Positions 12,425-23,560 of a DNA stretch of 64,000 nucleotides are shown here, piece after piece. The DNA comes from Breviolum minutum Mf 1.05b.01. Its lineage: Eukaryota; Sar; Dinophyceae; Suessiales; Symbiodiniaceae. Where the stretch lies: the NCBI GenBank assembly GCA_000507305.1, contig DF239798.1:89035-153034 (forward strand), written 5' to 3'. Positions within the stretch are counted from its first letter, which is position 1, and every line of letters begins with the position of its first letter. The notes beneath the pieces are model-generated. The model was not told where the DNA came from. It saw only the letters and a program-made list of their open reading frames with translations, and made no database searches. Position numbers and translations under genes: made by a program.

Positions 12425-12550
12425 ACACGTTTCCGGGAGTTTTTGTCACGGGTCGAGACCCGAACTCGGGTGGATCGATGGATTTCTCACCGGTTGAGAC
12501 GTGTGTCAGGAGTCGACTCCAAGACTCCTCCAAAAGAGGCTCGGTCCAAG
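12425..12550 (+). CDS. Coding-like island, two competing frames
   Basis: The two frames are open together: a basic one (FREFLSRVETRTR) and one with higher G/C third positions (TGRDPNSGGSMDF, later KRGSVQGWWIDG). The island follows a repeat at 12320-12400. No clear donor was found. Confidence 0.35.
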
Positions 12551-12761
12551 GATGGTGGATAGATGGATAAGGCTCCCTTATAAAAAAAGCAAGCAATCGA
12601 GAAAGAAAACAAAGACAAGGATGTCTGTGTGTATTTTGTTTGTGCATATTATATATAATACTTATGTATATATATGTATATATATGTGTTTATGTTCAGT
12701 ACATCTTTAGATATACCGATTTGATTACATATAATTGCTACGCAAATAATGATGATGTCAG

Positions 12762-12843
12762 AAGCTTGTGGCAGGCATTCGCTGGTGAAAAGAGATTCTT
12801 AATTTCCCGGAGTTTCACACGACGCCATCCCAATAGCCAGTGA
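12762..12843 (+). CDS. Possible last exon
   Basis: After the acceptor gatgatgtcag the frame reads SLWQAFAGEKRFL and ends RRHPNSQ at a TGA (12841-12843). It is basic and soluble and starts in phase 2. It may be the 3' end of the gene in the first 12 kb, or an internal exon whose donor I missed. Confidence 0.42.
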
Positions 12844-13879
12844 ATGCCGAAACAATCTTTGGAAATTGATCGTTTGGCAGACCCTTTTTAATCTGGCCAG
12901 TCTTTTTTTTCCGAAGAAATTCGTGAATTTCATAGATATCTACAAAATACTAGTAGCATAGTTTCAGATGACTGGATTTTGACATTTGTTTCTTACCCAA
13001 AGGGCTGGTATCTTCAAATTGGTCATAGTTGCAACTTGATTGTGAACGTGATGATTCATATATTTTCTTTCTAATAAAGAGCTTCTAGTATACCCTATAG
13101 ATTCGACAAGTCCAAGTTCAAGTCTGGTCTGGGTATGCCATACCGCGATCTGATATTTAAGGGGCCTTTGTTGCTCCATTTCATCAAATCCACCAACAAA
13201 ATTGCCCACTAAAAATGGCCGGGGTATCCCCCATGATTCGAATGATCAAGATTTGGCCAGATTTTGTATGGTCAAATTGTAGGTAAGGCCAAGGCTGGCT
13301 AGGTAAGTCTGCTGCCAACGCTTATGGATACACAACGGACATCTTAGCATCATCAATGCCATTCTGCATGCTGTAGGTCAGAAAGGGGGGTACGTCTCTA
13401 AGAATACTGAAGTACCGAAAGATAATAAGGTTTTTAGACATATTACATAACTATAACCACTCTGCAATAAGCACATGAGTTCCTCTCCCAGAAATTCCAC
13501 TTAAAAGAGATCATTTTCCGATTAGGGACGGTCTAATTCCATGAGATTCTACCTATTCCAGGATGCTTAAAATGTAGAGCATCGCACCTCCGATGGAGCC
13601 TTTATTCAGCAGCAAGATGGGGCCGTTTCATACCTAGTCCTACATTCATATCTTATCAATGTGACACCCACCATAAGTTAGAATTGTATCTAGTATAGCT
13701 ACCAACTTCCAACGCAAGTTTGCCAAGTTGGCCCCAGTTCTATCTTTGATTCGGCTTGTCTTAAAAAAACGCTGCTATGTTTCGAAAGAGTTCGAAAAAG
13801 GCCATCCGCCATCCTTCAAAGTCATGAAGGTTTGGTTTAGATCATTTTCCTTTTCAAAGCCAGTGCTTTTTTTCTTCAG

Positions 13880-14018
13880 CTTCCAGCCAGGGAGATTGTT
13901 CATGGACTTTGGTCTGGATTTCCGATCAGGCGGGGGGTGTGACCGTGTGACCAAGAAACATGGGTTTTTCTGTCACCTGTGGCAAGATTTCTTTGTTCAA
14001 GATCAAGAGAGACCATGT
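13880..14018 (+). CDS. Unidentified exon
   Basis: Acceptor ctttttttcttcag and a strong GTACGT donor bound 139 bases (phase 2 to 0). The peptide is aromatic-rich: LFMDFGLDFRSGGG, then GFFCHLWQDFFVQDQ. This looks like a folded-domain segment, but I cannot name the family. Confidence 0.52.
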
Positions 14019-14719
14019 GTACGTATCCCATGAAGGTTTACCATGGGACTACATGATTTTGATTGATTTTGATGGTATTTCATGTAGGTCAATTTTGCCA
14101 GTCCCATGGATCCTATGGGATATGTTACATACCGGATTTGAGGTCAATATGAGGTAATGGTAATGTTACTTGATTGTATGGTCTTGAGTCTAGAGTCTAG
14201 AGCTAAAAGGCTCCCATATAATGCAACCTAATATGTAGAATATGTATATATATATATGTATATACAATATATATATATATAATTTGTATATGTACGCTAA
14301 TTCATTTCGAGATATCATCCATCGCAGACCGTTTAATTTGAAACTATTTCTTTTTCAGACTGGTATTTCATCACAAAATCCAAGTTGCAGGGACCAGCGA
14401 ACAACGCAGCAAAAACTCGACGCATTTGTGCCAAACAAAAAACGTCAAACCACCAAGATTTTTTCCAGCTGATTTTGAGTGTCTTTTTTGGAATTGAATC
14501 TAATGCAAGAAAAATCCAAGATTCCAAACATGATTTTAAACCTCATCATACCTTCCCTGAAACTAACATAGCACCGGAAATGGGTGGTTGGAATACTCAG
14601 GGGCAAACTGCTAGTTTGAGGAAGTGTTTGTGGTTTTAAATTTTGTTTGGATCCTGGATGGCTTGGAATTCACTTGGAAAAAAAGACTTCCATTCTCGCA
14701 ACAAGAATCGTCCCTGTAG

Positions 14720-14798
14720 AAAAATCGGTTCTACAAGAGGAGCCAGCAGCGAAAAAAAGACACTAAACCTTTGCTATTGGGAGGCAGCGCCAAACCTG
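14720..14798 (+). CDS. Possible exon
   Basis: Acceptor gtccctgtag and donor GTGACT bound a frame reading STRGASSEKKTLNLC and YWEAAPNL, phase 2 to 0. A family C element begins about 20 bases downstream. No homology was recognised. Confidence 0.4.
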
Positions 14799-14819
14799 GT
14801 GACTCCTTGTTGTCAGGAG

Positions 14820-14936
14820 TTACCCTCCCTGAAACTAACATTTTGCAGCTGAAAGTAGGCCTTCCTTCCCAAGAGGAAATTATGCCGCTTCCAACCATCC
14901 CCATTTTCAGGGGCGATTTCTTAGTTTTAGGGTGTA
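14820..14936. mobile_element. Family C MITE, diverged
   Basis: It starts taccctccctgaaactaac and ends ttcaggggcg...agggtgta. A fragment of the same left end is at 14555. Confidence 0.5.
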
Positions 14937-15150
14937 TATCTAGGATTTCTGGCTAACAGTTTCAAAATTGGGGTCCTGAAACGATCCTCTTGTCATGAGG
15001 CGTTCAAACCCACCGCGGTCTCTTTGAAGACGCAATTGGAAAGCTTGGGCTGTCAGGCGGGAAATGGTTCGGTGGGGGCCCCCCGTGGTAACCCTGTCGA
15101 CATGTGCAGCTAAGGAAGTATCAACTGAAGTGTCAACTGCTTTTTGGGAA

Positions 15151-15254
15151 TACCCTCCAGGGAACTAACATATCCCCCAAAAATGGCATTTTGAAGATGA
15201 TTATAGATGATTTTCCTTTTCCCAAGGTGGGATATGTTAATTCCCTGGAGAGTA
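15151..15254. mobile_element. Family D MITE
   Basis: The ends taccctccagggaactaac and ttaattccctggagagta are inverted over about 18 bases; the interior is aaaatggcattttgaagatg. Confidence 0.7.
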
Positions 15255-15905
15255 CTCGGAAAGTCGTCTTTTCTTTTTTGGGAGGGGAAATTCGACGACG
15301 ATCAAATTTTGCGGCGAAAAAACAGCCACCCAGTTGGAGTCCTTGGATTTCGTTTAAGCATTTACGGCCCCTGATCCAGAAGACTTCCCTCCTAGGGATT
15401 TCGCATGCTGGAAGGAACATTCCATGGGGCAAAATCTGGTTTTCAGCAGTAGAGATGGTGAATATCCTAAATGAATTCACTCGTGTATGAGAAGCATCCC
15501 AACTGGTACCGGATTCTGGCGACATGAAACTACGGAGAAATGGTCCCCCGAAAAGCAATTTGCACAAACAAAATCGCCAAAATGTTCACTCTGAATCCCA
15601 GACACACACAAAAAGTGTATGGTTAATACATATTTAGATTTGGCCAATTCTAATGATAGAAAATTATAACATATAGGTAAACCATACATTGAGTGGGTTT
15701 TTTTCCGAATTCTTATGATAAAAGATGTAGGTAAATTTGTTGTTGGAAGAAATCCGGCTAACCACCTGGGATGTATAAACCATTTTTAACTATGGGATAA
15801 ACTACCAACCTCAACTGGTGAGTGACAGCCGGATGTCTGAACCTTCAACAGTATTACCAAAGCGATCCAAATCGGTCCCTATGTTTGGACATGTTCTCCT
15901 TTCAG

Positions 15906-18211
15906 GTTGTGAAAAAATCAATGCTGATGGCAGGTCAAAGGATACAAGACCCACAAGAACGCAGCCAGGTGCCGATGAAGACCTGGCAGTGGAAACGGTG
16001 TCGTTGTTGACCTGCAGGGTGCCATGTTGAAGCTATGACCTTTAGTTGATGAGTCCAACAAAACCCTTGGGCAGTTTTGCAGGTTTTTGATTGGAAATGA
16101 GGTTGAGAAATTCTTGTTTCAAAAACATCATGGGAAATAGGGTGCCAATACAAGTTTGTGCAGTCTAGAAGTAAAATTGAGGCTAACATCAACAGTACGA
16201 GGGACATTGATTCACGATACATTGACCCTGCCAGGGTATGCCTGGGGGTAGCTGGCAAAAAGATTATTTCATCTTCCTTGTTTCGCCTGGCAATCATAGA
16301 AGAAGTCACCATTGTGAGCTGAAATTTGCAGGGATACACACAACTTCGTATTGAACATCGGAACAACCAAAAACGTGAATTTAGAATGTGGACACTTCGA
16401 AAAGAAAGAATGTAATGGGTTTTCCTGAGGAATACTGAGGCAGGTTTCGTTCCAAATTTCATTTGAAAGGTAGGATTTACCATGATTTACCTAACAAGAC
16501 TTCCAGCACAAAAAAAGCACCTAGTTTTGGGACGAGTTTTGTCGCTACCAGTTGGCTGCGAAAAAAACTTGGTGGAATTTTGTAGCCACGAAGCAACTTA
16601 GTGCATTTATTTTTCCCTGAGGTGGACGTGTAGGGATTGAAACTCCCAGAGAGTGGTGTAGGGCAATACTTTCATGTAAAATAAATACAAATAAATGTAA
16701 GGCTAACCAGCGCTAACCAGCGCAACTGGCGTTAACCAGCGTCAACCGGCGTTAACCAGCGTAACCAGCGTTAACCAGCGTGACCAGCGCTAACCAGCGC
16801 AACCAGCGTTAACCAGCGTTAACTAGCGCTAACCAGCGCTAACCAGCGTCATCAGCGTTAACCGGCGCAACCAGCGTAACAGGCGTAAACCAGCGCAACC
16901 AGCGTTAACCAGCGCAACCGGCGCTAACCAGCGTAATCAGCGTTAACCAGCGTAACCAGCGTTAACCAGCGTAACCCTTTGGGGGACACGCTTTGCACCC
17001 ACGCTGAAATATATACAAAATATTCACATCTTGGTTCAGCATGGATGATGGATTCTTCATCTTGGATGCGCGCGCAGAGGAAAAACACACACACACACAT
17101 ACATCAACTCTTCATGGCGCAGTTTCGCTGATGGATTTGTAACCAGGTCTTTGAACCCTGAAGAATCTACCAACACTTTTTTTTTGGAGGTAAGACGAGA
17201 AGACGGCAGAGGATCAATAACTAGGTCCACACCCAACGAAGGATCAGTGCTCGCAAAGGTCTTGATGAAATCTGTCTCATGAGGTTTGAAGGGAAATGTT
17301 TTCCCAGAAAAGATCTAGAATTACACGTGAATTCAGAGAGACAGAGATGTTAACTGTTTGTTTATGTAAAACAAATTAATTCACGCATTTGCAGTAAGAT
17401 AGATCAAACTTGAAACTATTTTTTTGATATTTTGGTAATATCCCTTCAAGCATTTTCTCTTAGGCTATTTCTGGCTACCTTTGATCCAAGCAGCACCAAA
17501 TCACCGCCAAAAAACCAACAAATCTCCCAGGGCATTGGACAAGAAGAGAGGTTTGGTACATACCGTTGCACCTTGGCGCAAAGATACTTTTGATGGTTCA
17601 GAAATCCGGCGATCACCACCTGGGATGTATAGAAACCTTGTAAGTAGTAGGATAAACTATCTACTCAGTGGTGGAGGATTTCTACCGAGGGACCAATACT
17701 TAGGATGATTTATGTATAAGATGCATGTATGCACCCCCTGACCATGAACTCTCAAAAGAAACATGCTTTGTAGTACAATACGGATTCCTTTTCTATTTTT
17801 TGGAGCTAGACAATTTAGAAAAGAAGCCGCCAAAAAATGACCATATAAAATGCACCTTTGCTGCGATAAAAACCTCATTTTGTCGCAGTATTCCCTCACA
17901 TTTGAAAAAACTGTTAGCCGGGATGATGGTCCTAAACCTGAGCTGGTGGAAAAACCACGACCAACTCGGTACAAAACCGTTATGTTACACCCCTGAAAAC
18001 TAACATGGATACCCGAAATGATGGTTGGGAAAAGGTAACTCCCTTTAAACATGGCCATTTTGGGTATCTATGTTAGATTTCTGGGGTGTAGGAGTGAGGA
18101 ACACTTTTAAGGAATTGCAAAAAAAAAGTTTGTTGTATCTGTATCTTGGTGTATCTTTATCGACTAGTTTTGCCTAGGAATTTTTGGATACGGCTGGGCG
18201 CAACTTATGTG
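15906..18211 (+). CDS. Five-exon chain, unidentified product
   Basis: Exons: 15906..15997, 17040..about 17080, 17190..17258, 17889..17968 and 18178..18211. The first has acceptor ttctcctttcag and a peptide that is basic and glutamine-rich (QRIQDPQERSQ), phase 0 to 2. The second starts in phase 2 with MDDGFFILDARAE after atcttggttcag, but no GT donor was found for it. The third follows a long T run (VRREDGRGSITRSTP) and is in phase 0. The fourth (FEKTVSRDDGPKPE, then VEKPRPT) ends in phase 2, and the fifth completes that codon (NFWIRLGATYV). A minisatellite (16702-16976) sits between exons one and two. The low-complexity charged peptides suggest linker; no domain was recognised. Confidence 0.48.
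16702..16976. repeat. GTTAACCAGC minisatellite
   Basis: About 25 imperfect copies of a 9-11 base unit (gttaaccagc, gtaaccagc) fill 275 bases. It lies within an intron between exons 15906 and 17040. It is GC-richer than its surroundings. Confidence 0.9.
17588..17702. mobile_element. Family A MITE, diverged
   Basis: It carries ttgatggttcagaaatccgg and the shared interior cacctgggatgtata, also found at 15768 and 44365. Confidence 0.5.
17986..18091. mobile_element. Family C-like MITE
   Basis: The ends cacccctgaaaactaacat and atgttagatttctggggtgta are inverted, with inner arms ggatacccgaaatg and cattttgggtatc. It starts 17 bases after the donor at 17969. Confidence 0.65.
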
Positions 18212-18425
18212 GTTAGTAGCTCCCACCTCCTGCCAAAAATAGTTGACGGATTCTGGGGACGAAGCATGGCAAACCCACCTCTTATGGTGCAAATTGTGTT
18301 TTTCCTCTAAGTTTTATGTGTGTTTTTTCGAGAACAAACGCATGGGCTCAAAAAGTCATGACTTTTATTTCAGGCTCCCAATCAAAAAATCCCAATGTTA
18401 ACCCCATAATTATGAATCACCCATA

Positions 18426-18526
18426 AGTTGGTGGTGGTTTCAATTTTTTGTTATTAAAAAAATGGGTAAGATGAACCCATTTTGACCCGCATATTTCTCA
18501 ATTGGGTTGGTTCAATCACCAACTAC
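18426..18526. mobile_element. Family B MITE
   Basis: Left end ttggtggtggtttcaat and right end attgggttggttcaatcacc. It is followed directly by a family K copy. Confidence 0.6.
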
Positions 18527-18527
18527 C

Positions 18528-18637
18528 ATGGGAACCCACGGGAAACCTTCATTTTTAGGTATATGGTTATTTCACCCATTTTTTTTGAGGGAGGGTTTTT
18601 AAGTCACCTTCATCTTTTCCAAGGGGTACCCTTGAGG
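18528..18637. repeat. Family K dispersed repeat
   Basis: It shares catgggaacccacgggaaac, atttcacccattttttttg and gtacccttg with 21447-21560. An acceptor for a candidate exon lies at its right end. Confidence 0.6.
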
Positions 18638-18769
18638 TCTAAGTGTCTCCCTATGCTGCTCCAAACCTTGGATCCCAAAAAAAAGGTCATGGTCACCGCC
18701 GCTGAAGCCCTGCCCTTCTTGCAGTGCCTTGGGTTGGTGGAACGCGTGGATGGAGTTTTGAACCTTTAA
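18624..18769 (+). CDS. Possible last exon
   Basis: The frame runs from a ccaag acceptor to TAA at 18767-18769 with a helical, leucine-rich peptide (MLLQTLDPKKKVM, AAEALPFLQCLGL). The acceptor lies at the right end of a dispersed repeat (18528-18637) that also occurs at 21447. It may be an internal exon if one of the weak GTs is used. Confidence 0.4.
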
Positions 18770-19276
18770 AGCAATGACCCAAACGACTACACTCCGGGAT
18801 CAGCTAACATAGCTGGCTGGAAAATGGCTGGACCCGGATTGAGTCGAGTCGATGTATTATTTCCTATGAAAAAAAATGGAGAAAATTTCCAAGGAAAATC
18901 GCTATTAGTTGGAACTACCAGTACCGGGTATAGCATGTATAAACCTGGAGTTTTCGGTCCGTGGAAATTTCCATCAACTCGAAAGCCCTAAAACCAGGAA
19001 AAAAGTTGCCTAAACAATGGAGTACGTACTCCTATCTCTTCCAGGTACCCACAAAATTAAACATTTTAGCTGTGGATTTTTGTGGGTCTAAATTTTGGGT
19101 TCGCCGGTTTTGGAGGAAGCAACCAAGTTACCCTTGGGCATTGTGAGCCACCGTTTTCGCAGTCTAACTTGTCCTTGGATGAAATCATTAAATGACGAAA
19201 AAAACATGTCTAAGTTCCAGCTAAAGACGCAAATTCTATTTGAGATGCTTAGTCTCATATTTTATCCACCTTCCAG

Positions 19277-22200
19277 AGTGACAGGCCAGTTTTTCAAGGA
19301 GCGTGTTGTGTTTCATTACATTCTATGCGGTTGTTTATCAGGGTGTCCGTGGAAGTGTTACACTAGGGAACCGCTTCCCACATTTCAGGAACACCCGACG
19401 GTAGGGCTTATAGGCCCTATCCCTCCAACAATCTTTTGGGACGGACACCCCATCCACTCTCCAGGCGGTTGGCCCTCATGTAGATATATATCTTCATTTG
19501 AAACTTTTCTTTCGTTTGTTTTTAAGGTGCAATTTTCTAAGTTTGGATATGATTTGATAAATTGCCACTTAAGGCAGTGTGTTTCAGGACTCTTTCCCCA
19601 CCATTTCACAACAAATGCAAGTTGTGAACCTTCAGTTTTCAGAAGGTTCTCTCTCAACCACACTAAAAAATGATGTGAGTCGGGTATCTTCCAATTTTGG
19701 TGCAGGCAATATATAACTGTATTCTTCTGGTAACAAACATAATATATCCTTTTCGGTACTTTTTTGAGTCGATGATTCTGAGTAATCTTGCCCAGATGCT
19801 CCATGGGACTGGAATATTTTCCTTGATTTGGCTTCCAGATTTATGGCAAATTAGTAGGTAAATCTCCCATGGAGGATATGGCTTTTTGGGGAAAGTTTTT
19901 TTTTGCTGTTGGGGACAAAATTCATAGGGAAATTGGTGGTGCCCTTAAAGATGGTACCTTAGCCCCAAGGAGCCTTTTTAAAAGGGGATATACACAATAA
20001 ATACCCACTATATACGGCGTATATTCACCAAACATTTCAGGTACCTAAAATGGAGGTATTTACCTATATAAGCTGTATGTAAGGCTTATGCAAGGGAAAA
20101 CCCACACCAAAATTGGCCTTATAAGGTTCAGGAAAACCTCCATGTTAGGTACCTGAAACTTTTGGTGATATATGGGATTGATAAATCAAGGGCCCCCATT
20201 TTTCACGTTTTCCCAGCATTTTCCCGATGTTTTTCAGCGAGCTGGGGGAAGGTACTTGCAGTCACGGCCGGAGCTCACATCAACCCCGGTGGTCGTCGAG
20301 GTGCGGAGCCCTGAGCCGAAAAAAAACCATTGACGGCTGGAGTTTTCTATTTTTTTTGGAGGGGTCCACTGATTCACTAGGTGGTGGTTTCAAACATTTA
20401 AAAAACACCCTTTTTTGGGGGAAATGATCCAATTTTGAATTAATATTTTTCAATTGGGTTGAAACCATCAACCAGATAGCGGTTTAAGAAACATCTTGCA
20501 AAGATTGCTCACTTTTTTTGGGAGATTGAACCACTCCTCTGTTTTTTTTTGTTGCTTTGTGACCTTTCTTTTAGGTTGCTGCCTTTTTTTGAAGATTTTT
20601 TTTGTTGCCAGATATTAGAAAGGGCGTGAAATACATAGAGGCTGGACACTTTGTAAGATGTAGTGGTTTTGAATCTCTGTATTTCTGGATGATAGTTTTC
20701 TGCGATTCTATTGGATGGCTAGATCTGATTCATCTATAAAAATACTTCCCAGTGGGTGCGGAATTTCTTCCCGAAAAACAGCAGTCTGCCACATATCACC
20801 AACTATAAGTCAGTGAGGGATATGCCACATCATCACTCTGACATGATAGTGCTTGGCAGTATTCAAAGGTAGACCCCATTTCAGAGCATGAAAGTCATTG
20901 ATACTTGAAAATGACATGCATATATATATATATATATACACATTTTTTTAATTGTCGACACACACACACACATATATATATATACATACCTTTCCTTACT
21001 TTATGGAGATCACCAGAATCGTTTGCTAAGACAACTTTTTAAAAGGTGTTTGGGGGTTGGATTTTATGCTTCAAATGCCGAACAAAAATATTTGGAGGAC
21101 TGTGGAATGGTTTTCGTTTGAAGTGAAACAGTCACAACATGAATAAGTATATTATAATCATAATCTCTGCATACAACGTAACTACTTAATCGTACACAAT
21201 ATCTATATATAATACACGTACTATATTCACAGTAGTACTCATCAGGTATACTACGGTAGATCAATAAGTCAAGTTCTATTGGATTTCTAAGACTAAAATG
21301 ACAGGTTTCACAGCAATCAGGCCTCTTTAAAGGCAAGATAAACAAATCCATCATTATGGAGAAATGTTTGTTTTGACCATCAGGTTCCAAATCCAAAAAT
21401 CGTGCAAAAACCAGCTGTGATGGTCAATTTCCCAACTCTTGGATTACACCATGGGAACCCACGGGAAACCTTCAATTTTTAGGGTAGTTATTTCACCCAT
21501 TTTTTTTGGGGGGTTTAAGTCATCATCATTTTTCCATGAGTACCCTTGGGGTTAACAAACTCATTGTACAAAAAAACACCCCCGGAAGTTGAAGGGCGAG
21601 TGAACCCACCCTTGAAAAATGCGGGTGAAAAACTGGTTCTTGTTGGGTCCCGGCAACTTTTCAGGGGCCGAACTTTTAAACATTGGGGTGTACAGATGAT
21701 ACCCTCCCTGAAACCAACAGCAAACGCCCCTGAAAATGGGGGCCCCCTGGAAGTTTGGAGATTCGAACTTGGAAATCACCACTAAATTAGGGGCAAAATT
21801 GCTGTTCGTTTCAGGGAGGGGTAGACTTTCTCCGGAACCGGACTCCAATCCTCAACGTTGCCAGGCGACGTCCAGGGGAATGGGATCCATTCCGAAGAGC
21901 CCCAACGTACAGGTGCCGCCTCCGATGACCAGCGGTGGTGAGTTGTTGCTAGGCGACTGGAAAATTTGGCGCTGATGTTACTGACTCCTTAAAATTGGAG
22001 TTTGTTTGCAGCAAAAGTTCCTTATGTCTGCAGAAAGTGTTGCCTTCCAAAATAGCAATTTTGAAAAGTCGTTGCAACAAAAACGTCTGGTCAAATCATA
22101 GTGACCTCACACGACCTCACCCCAAATAGTGGTTTAGTAGGGGAAATCCTTTCTTTCAGGGAAATCTGGGTCGGTGAAATATTTTAATTTGGCCAGAAAA

Positions 22201-23399
22201 AACATCCATTTCTAGCAAAGGATGTTGGAACTTCTAATATGTCGCTCTGGAAGATTGGAGCAATGAGAAAAACCCTGGTTGTTTGGTTGTTTAGGGGATT
22301 CTACTGCCCAGTGATATGGGGATGACAATAAGCCATTAGAAGGATCCCTATAAACCAACCAGTATTGCCCATGACGGATCCATGTATGGTATATTTACCT
22401 ACATTTACCATACAAATCAACCAAGTGTAGGTAAATATACCATACATGGATCCTTTGGAATGGAAAGTAGGAGGGTTTTTTCCGTGGTTCAAATGGAACT
22501 TCCAACTTCTAGTTGCCCAAAATTCCCAATTTTTAGTCGCAGTTGTCATTTTAAAACAGCCCTCCGAAGACCTTTTTTGGACTACGAAATTTTTACCAAA
22601 CTTTTAGTGACTCCAAAATTGAGGCTTATTTAAAAACAATGGGGAACTTGGAGGTGAATTTGGTAAATCCCGAACTTTGAAGGTTGGCAGATGGATTCAA
22701 ACAGGATCCATTGAGGGAGACCCCAGGAACATGGCATTAAAGATGTGAAATTTAGTTGTTTAAAATGTCTACATTTTCAACTTCGCGGTAAACATAGAGA
22801 TGATATTGTGTATTCCTTTGATTTTTTACATGATATGATATGATGTGTCATGTAAGTAGCATGATATTTATATATATACATATATATATATATGTATGTA
22901 CACATCAGGGGATTTTGAACATGTGAGAGAACTAATTCACAAAGGTGAAGAATTTAAAACAAGGTGACAGCCATTCGTTGCAGATCATCCTGGTAGAAAT
23001 ACTCCACGACGTGAAAGTAAGATGGCCCAACTTCCGGGAAAATGCTTTGTCAAGGACCTGGAATGAACCAAAAGCCATCTATATTATGGTGGGTTGCTTT
23101 TCTTTTGAGCAAGGGAGGGTCCCAACAGTTGCCAATGAAAAAAGTTGCTGTCCATTTTAGTCGAATCGAGATCAATCTTTGCCACTCATGATAGGCTTGG
23201 CTTTGTTGAAGGTGATGTTTTTTCTACCACCACTAAATCATCATTTGGGAAATAGTTTTTCATTTTTGTCCCAACCATTTTTCCCTTAGCAACGGACATT
23301 ACAATGATACGCACATACAACTCGAAGCGTACCAAGTCAGGTGATTTCCCAGGAAATTCCCTGCAGAACCTGAAAGACCTCACATCCCCATACAACTAG
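19277..23399 (+). CDS. Ankyrin-containing five-exon chain, possible gene 3' end
   Basis: Exons: 19277..19479, 20238..20300, 21815..21937, 22984..23016 and 23353..23399. The first (acceptor ccaccttccag) contains GLIGPIPPTIFWDG and ends in phase 1. The second follows gatgtttttcag and reads VLAVTAGAHINPGG, the second helix and loop of an ankyrin repeat, phase 1 to 1. The third begins within the right terminal repeat of a family C MITE (gttcgtttcag) and ends at a consensus GTGAGT; it is proline-rich (PNVQVPPPMTSG). The fourth is 33 bases before GTAAGA and continues the basic, proline-rich linker in phase 1 (HPGRNTPRRE). The fifth reads NSLQNLKDLTSPYN to TAG at 23397. All four junctions agree in phase, unlikely by chance. 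The product is a small ankyrin segment followed by a disordered tail. Confidence 0.55.
20035..20163. mobile_element. Inverted-repeat element
   Basis: The ends tttcaggtacctaaaatgga and catgttaggtacctgaaac are inverted; single copy seen here. Confidence 0.55.
20377..20476. mobile_element. Family B MITE
   Basis: The ends ctaggtggtggtttcaa and ttgaaaccatcaaccag are inverted; the interior is gatccaattttgaattaat. Confidence 0.68.
21447..21560. repeat. Family K dispersed repeat
   Basis: Second copy of the sequence at 18528, here wholly intronic. Confidence 0.6.
21701..21820. mobile_element. Family C MITE supplying a splice acceptor
   Basis: The ends accctccctgaaaccaac and gttcgtttcagggaggg are inverted. 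The right end contains the AG used before the exon at 21815, so its last six bases are exonic in the model. Confidence 0.7.
22261..22494. mobile_element. Family G element with nested insertion
   Basis: It starts aatgagaaaaaccctggttg and ends gggttttttccgtggttc, matching 39598 and 54271. It is interrupted at 22376-22453 by a family F MITE. Confidence 0.65.
22376..22453. mobile_element. Family F MITE, near-perfect palindrome
   Basis: The arms ggatccatgtatggtatatt and aatataccatacatggatcc are perfectly inverted, with further inner pairing (tacctacattta / tgtaggta). Other copies are at 41183 and, diverged, near 2807, 14030 and 39005. Confidence 0.78.
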
Positions 23400-23560
23400 A
23401 CAACCGATATACCTCGTGAGATAAATTTCGAGATATTTTCGTAGTGCATCAGATAAGAAGTCACTAACCAAACGTTGGTTGTTGGTTATTTGCTGTATAT
23501 GAGGAGTTGATACTACCCATATTATAGGGATTGGATTTTTTTTCAATAAGCTGTTATAAG

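Noticed and set aside
16702-16976. Possible CRISPR-like array
   Set aside because: Units are 9-11 bases with no spacers; it is a minisatellite in a eukaryotic intron.
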